DNA of 34,458 bases from a virus: IMG/VR virus record IMGVR_UViG_3300044675_005596, positions 1 through 34,458 of that record, one strand, 5' to 3'. How positions within the stretch are numbered: the stretch's first letter is position 1; each line of letters begins with the position of its first letter. Below, in pieces: positions 30,340 through 34,458 of this stretch. The translations under genes were made by a program, and so were the position numbers. The notes below the pieces were generated by a model. The model worked only from the letters and a program-made list of their open reading frames with translations. It was not told the origin of the DNA and made no database searches.

Positions 30340-30498
30340 TTAACCCTTTTGTTTTACAAAGGTAGTTTTTCTTTTTGATCCACCAAAGCTTTTTTTAATT
30401 TTTTTCCCTAAGGATGTTAACAAATCAGTATTTCTATTAGTTTTAACAAAATTTACTCTTCCTGATTCGCAAGTCCCTGATAAAACTTCTCTCATCAT
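30340..30498 (-). CDS. Possible small basic protein (52 aa)
   Basis: From an ATG at 30496-30498 (a second ATG follows) the frame reads MMREVLSGTCESGRVNFVKT, then NTDLLTSLGKKIKKSFGG and a Lys/Arg-rich end. The sequence looks protein-like and could bind nucleic acid. Its 3' half overlaps the tRNA-Glu promoter. A-rich leader, no Shine-Dalgarno. Confidence 0.42.
   Translation of the reverse strand: MMREVLSGTCESGRVNFVKTNRNTDLLTSLGKKIKKSFGGSKRKTTFVKQKG
30357..30387 (-). promoter_or_regulatory. Host-type promoter upstream of tRNA-Glu
   Basis: TTTG, 19-bp spacer, TACCTTTG on the minus strand, 27 nt before tRNA-Glu. Confidence 0.78.
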
Positions 30499-30524
30499 TC
30501 ATTTGTTTTTGTTGTTTATTATTG

Positions 30525-30596
30525 CGGTCCCACGGAGAATCGAACTCCGAACTTCGCCGTGACAGGGCGACATTATAGCCGTTTAACTATGAGACC
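30525..30596 (-). tRNA. tRNA-Asp (GTC), copy 2
   Basis: Acceptor GGTCTCA/TGGGACC, anticodon arm TCGCC-CTGTCAC-GGCGA, T-arm CGGAG-TTCGATT-CTCCG, discriminator G. It differs clearly from copy 1 at 27773. Confidence 0.92.
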
Positions 30597-30607
30597 AATT
30601 AAAGAGT

Positions 30608-30720
30608 GTAAAAGATTCATCTTACCTAAGACCGCGAATCCTTGTAAGACTTAACTTCACCAATCTGTTGATTTGCAACTCATCAGATTGTCAGGTTACT
30701 ACTCATCAGGAACCTTTTAC
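30608..30720 (-). ncRNA. Structured spacer module closed by GTAAAAG/CTTTTAC
   Basis: A 7-bp stem encloses about 99 nt with an inner AATCTG/CAGATT hairpin. It lies between tRNA-Asp and the next tRNA-like gene. Confidence 0.38.
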
Positions 30721-30738
30721 TGCTTTGAATAATTCGTT

Positions 30739-30808
30739 CAGATAATACAGGAATCGAACCTGCTCCTCCGGATTCTTCTGTCCGGCGTGGTCGCCATTCC
30801 ACTAATCT
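30739..30808 (-). tRNA. tRNA-like gene with 8-nt anticodon loop
   Basis: T-arm GCAGG-TTCGATT-CCTGT, D-arm TGG-AATGGCGA-CCA. The anticodon arm is a perfect CCGGA/TCCGG stem around an eight-base loop CAGAAGAA that lacks the universal T33. The acceptor AGATTAG/ATTATCT has two mismatches. The loop resembles tRNA-Phe (GAA) with one inserted base. Confidence 0.5.
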
Positions 30809-30841
30809 CCCAAACTACTTATTTTCCACTTTTCTCTTTTG

Positions 30842-30915
30842 TGGAAGTAACGGGACTCGAACCCATGTTCTCGCAACAACAGTCGCTTTATTCTATCCTA
30901 TTAAACTATACTCCC
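30842..30915 (-). tRNA. tRNA-like gene, possibly Asn (GTT)
   Basis: Acceptor GGGAGTA/TACTTCC and T-arm ATGGG-TTCGAGT-CCCGT. CTGTTG in the anticodon region gives GTT after T33. The best stem is GCGAC-TGTT-GTTGC with a four-base loop, so the arm is abnormal although the total length is right. Confidence 0.5.
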
Positions 30916-31104
30916 AAATCACTTTACCCTACAAAGTGTAAGCAGGTTTAGTCGCGGACTTTCACGACCTATACGTCTATAGGTCTCCTTCCTGATGAGG
31001 TCTCTTTTCGTGACACGTACATTGTTACTATTTCAAACAATCCCATTGGTCATCACTGGCACGTCATTCATCTTTTTAACACGAAGCCACCGTGTTGCCC
31101 ATCG
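30916..31104. other. Spacer with strong hairpins
   Basis: No gene seen. Perfect hairpins are CACTTT/AAAGTG (30922-30940) and GACCTATA-CGTC-TATAGGTC (30968-30987). Confidence 0.4.
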
Positions 31105-31174
31105 TGGACACTGTGGGAATCGAACCCAAACGATCTGATTGCAAATCAGTCGACCTGCCGTCGGCATCAGGCCC
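31105..31174 (-). tRNA. tRNA-Ala (TGC)-like, short D-arm
   Basis: Anticodon arm CTGA-TTTGCAA-TCAG with TGC. T-arm around TGGG-TTCGATT-CCCA. The acceptor GGGCCTG/AGTGTCC is imperfect. The D position holds TGCC-GAC-GGCA, a stem with three loop bases and no GG. Confidence 0.55.
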
Positions 31175-31178
31175 ATAA

Positions 31179-31380
31179 AAAAAAACAAATCTTCCGTGCT
31201 CACCACGGGTGTGGATTTTACCGATGGTTTGTTCCCCATCACCTGTTACGTGGCCACGTAGAGCAGGGTCCATTACAGAGTACCTTGGGACATTCAAACT
31301 CTCCGTAAAGGTTGCGATCCTATGAGAGCCAAGGTTCCTTTCATCCGCGCTATTCGGACTTCTGTAAGATTTGTTTTTTT
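31179..31380 (-). ncRNA. Structured module closed by a 15-bp perfect stem (202 nt)
   Basis: Seven A followed by CAAATCTT (31179-31193) pairs perfectly with 31366-31380. It is the longest closing stem in the array. Inside are ACGTGGCCACGT (palindromic) and CCGTGCTCACCACGG. It sits exactly between tRNA-Ala and tRNA-Gly. Confidence 0.52.
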
Positions 31381-31381
31381 G

Positions 31382-31455
31382 AGCGGGTAGTGGGACTCAA
31401 ACCCACAACCCCCAGCTTGGAAGGCTAGTGCTCTAATCAATTGAGCTATACCCGC
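31382..31455 (-). tRNA. tRNA-Gly (TCC)
   Basis: Acceptor GCGGGTA/TACCCGC, D-arm AGCTC..GAGC, anticodon arm CTAGC-CTTCCAA-GCTGG, T-arm GTGGG-TTTGAGT-CCCAC. No CCA. Confidence 0.93.
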
Positions 31456-31670
31456 AGTTTGGTTACTCCCTTGGGTCAGTTTCACCATTAACGTGAATGG
31501 GGTGATCAAACCCACTAACATCACGAGTGTAAGTTTTATCGATAAACTATCTCCACAAAACGTCAGTTTTTATCGACCAAAACTGAATAAACGGCTTAAT
31601 ATCTTGTGGACCCATTTTTAAGTGCTCACCACTTCCATTCTTAAGCTGAACTCTACTGTCAACACTCCCG
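31456..31670. other. Spacer with stem-loops
   Basis: No gene seen. CCATT-CACGTT-AATGG (minus), a GTTTATCGATAAAC palindrome and TCCACAA/TTGTGGA (31552-31558 with 31604-31610) are present. Confidence 0.38.
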
Positions 31671-31751
31671 TACTGATGGTTGGATTCGAACCAACGTTTT
31701 CAACTTACCTCTACAGGTATGGACGATATAAGCGTCCACTGGTACATCAGC
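31671..31751 (-). tRNA. tRNA-Ile (TAT)-like with reduced D-arm and variable arm
   Basis: Acceptor GCTGATG/CATCAGT, anticodon arm GGACG-CTTATAT-CGTCC (anticodon TAT, T33 present), T-arm GTTGG-TTCGAAT-CCAAC. Only seven bases (TACCAGT) stand where the D-arm should be. A TACCT-GTAG-AGGTA variable arm is present, not expected for Ile. Confidence 0.55.
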
Positions 31752-31758
31752 ATTTTAG

Positions 31759-31831
31759 TTGCGGGAGCCGGACTCGAACCGACGATCTAGGCTTATGAGA
31801 CCCAGCGGATAACCATCTTCCACATCCCGCT
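31759..31831 (-). tRNA. Initiator tRNA-fMet (CAT)
   Basis: Stem GCGGGA/TCCCGC with position 1 A facing A72, unpaired as in initiators. Anticodon arm TGGGT-CTCATAA-GCCTA. T-arm GTCGG-TTCGAGT-CCGGC as in bacterial fMet. Phage initiator tRNAs are uncommon. Confidence 0.8.
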
Positions 31832-31838
31832 ATATTTG

Positions 31839-31913
31839 TGGTGTGAGAATGGAATCGAACCATCGGCACAGGAGTTTTCCGGCTCCTTGCTCTACCTACT
31901 GAGCTACCACACC
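31839..31913 (-). tRNA. tRNA-like gene with 8-nt anticodon loop
   Basis: Normal D-arm (AGCTCAGTAGGTAGAGC) and T-loop TTCGATT. The anticodon stem AGGAG/CTCCT is perfect but the loop CCGGAAAA has eight bases and no T33. One extra base also sits between the T-arm and acceptor. The loop resembles Phe (GAA) with an insertion. Confidence 0.55.
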
Positions 31914-31940
31914 ATTTTATGTAAAATTACTAAAAATATA

Positions 31941-32450
31941 TCACTTAAACAACTTACCTTGATAATTTTTAGCCACTTCTTTTAATTTTTCATTTGAGTA
32001 GTTTGAGTGTTCTAATCTATGACATAAAGCACATAATAAATCACACTTATCTAACTCATTTTTAACTCTATCCCAGCTCATATTTGCCATATTAAGAGCA
32101 CTGGAGTTAAAATCTTTTTCGTTAGGATTTCTGTGATGAAAATCATACCCTGATAAATCACCTTCCCATCCACATTTAACACATTTACCACCCAAGTATT
32201 TAATAGCAAATTCTTTTACTCGGAATCGTCTTATGTTAACTGAACACATTTGGCAAAAGTTTTTACTTGTTATTGTTTTACCACAAAGTCGGCAACAAGT
32301 TTCTTCTTTTTTATTGTATTCTAAACCATTTCTGTTTATTATCCTATAAACAGTTCTTCTCCCAATTCCTAGTTCTTTAGTTATTTCTGTGGGTGTTTTC
32401 TTTTCACCATACAATCTAATAACCTCCAATTCTTTCTCAGTTTTCTTCAT
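31941..32450 (-). CDS. HNH homing endonuclease, free-standing (169 aa)
   Basis: N-terminal helix-turn-helix (TEITKELGIGRRTVYRIINR, about 17-37), then a zinc-binding CxxC pair (CCRLCGK, CQMC) and a second pair (GKCVKCGW). The HNH core is YDFHHRNPNEKDF followed by LCALCHRLEH. Such enzymes cut a specific site and spread their own gene. There is no intron around it, and it lies between a tRNA-like gene and an RNA promoter. Mobile HNH genes often target tRNA-rich or intergenic phage regions, so it may explain the rearranged RNA genes nearby. A one-mismatch late box lies about 17 nt upstream of the start. Confidence 0.88.
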   Translation of the reverse strand: MKKTEKELEVIRLYGEKKTPTEITKELGIGRRTVYRIINRNGLEYNKKEETCCRLCGKTITSKNFCQMCSVNIRRFRVKEFAIKYLGGKCVKCGWEGDLSGYDFHHRNPNEKDFNSSALNMANMSWDRVKNELDKCDLLCALCHRLEHSNYSNEKLKEVAKNYQGKLFK

Positions 32451-32535
32451 ACCTTTTTATTTAATAAATATCAAGAAAAATAAGAAAAGACACACTTTTA
32501 TTAAAAAAAGTTTATATTTTTTGTGTCTCTTTTTG

Positions 32536-32634
32536 TAGTCAGGACAGGATTCAAACCTGTGTTGCCCTTAGTTGCTCTTACTTCTCAGTAAAGTGTGGGA
32601 TCGAACCACACCTGGACCAAAATTCCACCTGACT
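32536..32634 (-). tRNA. tRNA-like of 99 nt with two T-loop hairpins (Ser CGA or Leu GAG)
   Basis: Acceptor AGTCAGG/CCTGACT and terminal T-arm ACAGG-TTTGAAT-CCTGT. After a short D-arm (GGA..TCC) there is GTGTGG-TTCGATC-CCACAC. This could be a Ser CGA anticodon arm but has T-loop sequence. It is followed by a TTTACT/AGTAAG hairpin with CTGAGAA (possible Leu GAG). Either reading leaves an extra arm. Confidence 0.5.
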
Positions 32635-32740
32635 ATTTTTTTTTGTAATTAGTAGTTGACTCACACTCTCGTTTCACCATCTTGAGCCAACAGGTTAATG
32701 TACTTTACGAGTTTCCCGTTTCTTACCACCACTTGTTCTA

Positions 32741-32772
32741 CAAAGATATGTAATCACTTTTGATTTGCCAAA
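32741..32772 (-). promoter_or_regulatory. Host-type promoter upstream of the 99-nt tRNA-like gene
   Basis: TTTG, 20-bp spacer, TATCTTTG on the minus strand. Confidence 0.78.
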
Positions 32773-32813
32773 CACTTTGTAATTTATTTTTTATTTTTTT
32801 TTGTACTCGGGGC

Positions 32814-32886
32814 GGGAATCGAACCCGCACTCCCTACGGGAACAGCATTTTAAGTGCTGCGTGACTACCAATTCCACCACCCGAGC
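32814..32886 (-). tRNA. tRNA-Leu (TAA)
   Basis: Acceptor GCTCGGG/CCCGAGT, Leu-type D-arm GTGGAATTGGTAGTCACGC, anticodon arm CAGCA-CTTAAAA-TGCTG, variable arm TCCC-GTA-GGGA, T-arm GCGGG-TTCGATT-CCCGC. No CCA. Confidence 0.93.
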
Positions 32887-32907
32887 AAATCATTCATTAC
32901 CAATATG

Positions 32908-32965
32908 TCAAAGAACCCTTTTTGTTTTGTTCTACAAAGTTAATAAACTTTTTTAAACCAAACAA
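32908..32965 (-). promoter_or_regulatory. Promoter plus GTTCTTTGA leader before tRNA-Leu (TAA)
   Basis: TTG, 20-bp spacer, TAACTTTG (32935-32965) followed by GGTTCTTTGACATATTGG. The leader box is shared with the other RNA arrays. Confidence 0.7.
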
Positions 32966-32974
32966 GAATAAAAA

Positions 32975-33006
32975 CAAAAAACCCACCTCTTTTGGAGATG
33001 GGTTTT
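32975..33006 (-). terminator. Terminator downstream of the 24-aa peptide gene
   Basis: Minus-strand CCCATCTC-CAAAA-GAGGTGGG followed by six T. Confidence 0.85.
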
Positions 33007-33028
33007 AAAATTTCATATATGTAAATTA

Positions 33029-33103
33029 TCACACCATCTCCTTACAGGTAGTATCCTCAGCTATCGCCAATCCGCCTAATAATATGATATGTAAATTTTT
33101 CAT
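33029..33103 (-). CDS. Hydrophobic micropeptide (24 aa)
   Basis: From the ATG at 33101-33103: MKNLHIILLGGLAIAEDTTC then KEMV. Leader TTATAATAAAACAAATAA is very similar to that of the two 112-bp repeat genes, supporting expression. One short hydrophobic helix. No family known. Confidence 0.4.
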   Translation of the reverse strand: MKNLHIILLGGLAIAEDTTCKEMV

Positions 33104-33189
33104 TTGCGTTTTTATTTGTTTTATTATAAGTATATGATACTTTTTGAAAGTGTCAAGTTTTTTTATATTTTTAATTTTTATTGTAGACC

Positions 33190-33654
33190 TCAGACAACTG
33201 ATAATTGTAAGCTGTCGATATAATAGTTTGGTGTTACTCCCCTTAAATTGTAGACCTCACCCAACCACTCCTTCATAACTCCCTGAATTTTATTATACTT
33301 AAGTCCAAAACCCTCTCCCAAAAATGTCCAAATATTGTCGTAATTAACATTAGCGTACCCATTTTTTTTATTGTAAACTACCATATTTTTCCCTTTCACA
33401 TATCTAAATAAAGTCAAATTAGGTTTTTCTTCACTCTGAACTACATCCAGATCGTTAAATAAATTTAGGAATTCCATCGGAGTTTCAATACCCGTTAGTT
33501 TTTTAAGATTCTCAATCCCACCAACTAATTCAGCTGCAGAATTCCAACCTTCTTCTTTAATCATATCAATTAAAGTATCCTTAGCCGAGTTTTCTTTAAT
33601 TACCCTCTTTACAATATTGGTTAGATCTGATTCTGTTAGTTTGATGACTTTCAT
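33190..33654 (-). CDS. Leader-type protein 3 (154 aa)
   Basis: I start at the ATG 33652-33654, since the longer frame runs through a terminator and tRNA-Leu. The N-terminus MKVIKLTESDLTNIVKRV then IKEN is a diverged form of the leader on proteins 1 and 2, again ending I-x-E at the same position. This supports a shared targeting or cleavage signal. The mature part (SAKDTLIDMIKEEGWNSAAE, then FLNLFNDLDVVQ and a beta-rich C-terminus) is unrecognised. A one-mismatch late box (TATTTATC) lies just upstream. It stands apart from the other two by 11 kb, inside the tRNA region. Confidence 0.7.
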   Translation of the reverse strand: MKVIKLTESDLTNIVKRVIKENSAKDTLIDMIKEEGWNSAAELVGGIENLKKLTGIETPMEFLNLFNDLDVVQSEEKPNLTLFRYVKGKNMVVYNKKNGYANVNYDNIWTFLGEGFGLKYNKIQGVMKEWLGEVYNLRGVTPNYYIDSLQLSVV

Positions 33655-33675
33655 ATTGATAAATACTTTGTAAAA

Positions 33676-33704
33676 TAAAAAACCCCACTCTTTTGAAGTG
33701 GGTG
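33676..33704 (-). terminator. Terminator after tRNA-Leu (TAG)
   Basis: Minus-strand CCCACTT-CAAA-AGAGTGGGG followed by six T. Confidence 0.85.
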
Positions 33705-33708
33705 TTTG

Positions 33709-33790
33709 TACACAAGGTGGGACTCGAACCCACACACCTCTCGATACTAGATCCTAAGTCTAGCGTGACTACCAATTCCACCACTCGTGC
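33709..33790 (-). tRNA. tRNA-Leu (TAG)
   Basis: Acceptor GCACGAG/CTTGTGT (two wobbles), D-arm GTGGAATTGGTAGTCACGC as in Leu (TAA), anticodon arm TAGA-CTTAGGA-TCTA, long variable region, T-arm GTGGG-TTCGAGT-CCCAC. Confidence 0.92.
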
Positions 33791-33799
33791 ATATTATTG

Positions 33800-33870
33800 A
33801 GGTCCCGATTGGATTTGAACCAACGTAAACGGTTTTGCAGACCGCCTCCTAACCACTCGGACACAGGACC
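33800..33870 (-). tRNA. tRNA-Cys (GCA)
   Basis: Acceptor GGTCCTG/CGGGACC, D-arm TCC..GGA, anticodon arm GCGGT-CTGCAAA-ACCGT, T-arm GTTGG-TTCAAAT-CCAAT. Confidence 0.93.
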
Positions 33871-33872
33871 AA

Positions 33873-34325
33873 TTAACGGCAGTGGTGATCTGCCGCTTTT
33901 GTTGCTATTTGATTGTCAGGTTTAATGTTTGTCTTGTAACCAAGAGACATTGCCCACCCAACAACAGGTTGAACAAGTTTTGAACTGAAGTATTTTTCCT
34001 GACTATTGTAATCCAAATCGATCTCAACTTGGACTTTTACCTTTTTGGTTAACCATTCCGCAACCTCAAGAGAATAATCAGCTTCGTTCCACAATCTTGT
34101 CCACTTATCCTTAATTTTTTTCATTTTTTGTTTATGTAAGATGTAATGAACACCTCTGTTACCATACCTATACGCTATCACCGTAACGTATACCGTACTT
34201 CTTCTGTGGTTCTGAGAATCTGTACCAATGTGAACCTCAACGTATGGACATTCGTTTAAAACATCCAAGGTGTGAGATACCACATCCACTGATTCGCCCT
34301 GTACCGTTCTAAATACTCTGTTCAT
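33873..34325 (-). CDS. RNase H-like YkuK/DUF458-family protein (150 aa)
   Basis: I start at ATG 34323-34325, since the longer frame overlaps tRNA-Phe. Stretches VEVHIGTDSQNHRRSTVYVTVI and GVHYILHKQKM, with later KVQVEIDLDYN, match the DUF458/YkuK family, predicted to have an RNase H-like fold with an Asp in GTDSQ as metal ligand. Length is close to bacterial YkuK. The stop is 3 nt from the tRNA-Cys gene and the start 16 nt from tRNA-Phe, so it is embedded in the tRNA operon. A nuclease acting on RNA precursors is a reasonable but untested idea. Confidence 0.78.
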   Translation of the reverse strand: MNRVFRTVQGESVDVVSHTLDVLNECPYVEVHIGTDSQNHRRSTVYVTVIAYRYGNRGVHYILHKQKMKKIKDKWTRLWNEADYSLEVAEWLTKKVKVQVEIDLDYNSQEKYFSSKLVQPVVGWAMSLGYKTNIKPDNQIATKAADHHCR

Positions 34326-34340
34326 CGTTCTTATTTTTTG

Positions 34341-34413
34341 TGGGGTTGATGGGTATCGAACCCATTCCTCTGGATTTTCAGTCCAGCGCAATCACCTGAT
34401 CTGCCACAACCCC
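34341..34413 (-). tRNA. tRNA-Phe (GAA)
   Basis: Acceptor GGGGTTG/CAACCCC, anticodon arm CTGGA-CTGAAAA-TCCAG, T-arm ATGGG-TTCGATA-CCCAT. A canonical seven-base loop, unlike the two Phe-like genes near 30.8 and 31.9 kb. Confidence 0.92.
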
Positions 34414-34458
34414 TTATTTAATCTCGAACGCATAATTTAACGTTCTTCTTTTCTTAAC
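34414..34458 (-). CDS. C-terminal end of a gene entering from the right edge
   Basis: The frame VKKRRTLNYAFEIK followed by TAA (34414-34416) ends one base from tRNA-Phe. The fragment is too short to identify. Confidence 0.35.
   Translation of the reverse strand, partial: VKKRRTLNYAFEIK

Noticed and set aside
30667-30715. CTGATGAG sequences resembling a hammerhead ribozyme core
   Set aside because: The second conserved box GAAA and the three-stem arrangement are not present on the same strand.
33735-33790. Extended minus-strand frames running into tRNA-Leu (TAG)
   Set aside because: The tRNA structure is clear and a terminator lies between, so the protein start was moved to 33654.

Overview
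This window is most likely part of a large tailed phage with a T4-type (myovirus) head module that infects a Bacteroidota host, probably flavobacterium-like. On the minus strand, from about 12.6 kb down to the left edge, the order is terminase large subunit, portal, core proteins, prohead protease, acidic scaffold and major capsid protein. This matches T4 17-20-67/68-21-22-23, except that sheath and tube genes are absent between terminase and portal. The host assignment rests on promoters of the Bacteroidota form (TTTG, 19-20 bp, TAnnTTTG), A-rich leaders mostly without Shine-Dalgarno sequences, a ClpC and an S21 of Bacteroidota type, and a tmRNA tag that begins with glycine.

Layout. 1-14.0 kb: head morphogenesis genes on the minus strand, plus a nucleotidyltransferase and a KTSC protein. 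A ribosomal protein bS21 gene lies on the opposite strand among them. 14.0-22.4 kb: a proteostasis region. It holds a tandem-UVR protein divergent from a ClpC-type unfoldase that lacks its N-domain, a PepT-like metallopeptidase, a complete tmRNA with an unusual tag, SmpB, a secreted small protein, a rhomboid protease, and two proteins that share an identical N-terminal leader. 22.5-23.6 kb: a promoter-to-terminator unit of about 1 kb with little coding signal, read here as a candidate large structured RNA. 23.6-27.8 kb: a two-domain endolysin, small membrane proteins including a holin candidate, and a YqeY protein. 27.8-34.4 kb: a long minus-strand stable-RNA region. It contains about ten ordinary tRNAs and about twelve abnormal tRNA-like genes, including 99-127 nt forms and two with two T-arms. 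These are interspersed with non-coding modules closed by 7-15 bp inverted repeats, an HNH endonuclease, a third leader protein and a YkuK-like protein.

Two transcription signatures stand out. The octamer TATTTATA, always read in the sense direction, lies 3-33 nt upstream of at least 14 genes (mostly structural, lysis and leader-protein genes, plus S21) and is probably the phage late promoter or leader element. Host-type promoters with a GTTCTTTGA leader precede several of the stable-RNA arrays.

How the genes may work together: bS21, tRNAs, tmRNA and SmpB would adjust or rescue translation during infection. The tagged products could pass to the phage ClpC, possibly with host ClpP and the UVR protein as adaptor, and the peptides could be finished by the PepT-like peptidase. 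The parts are directly visible in the sequence. The pathway linking them is inference.
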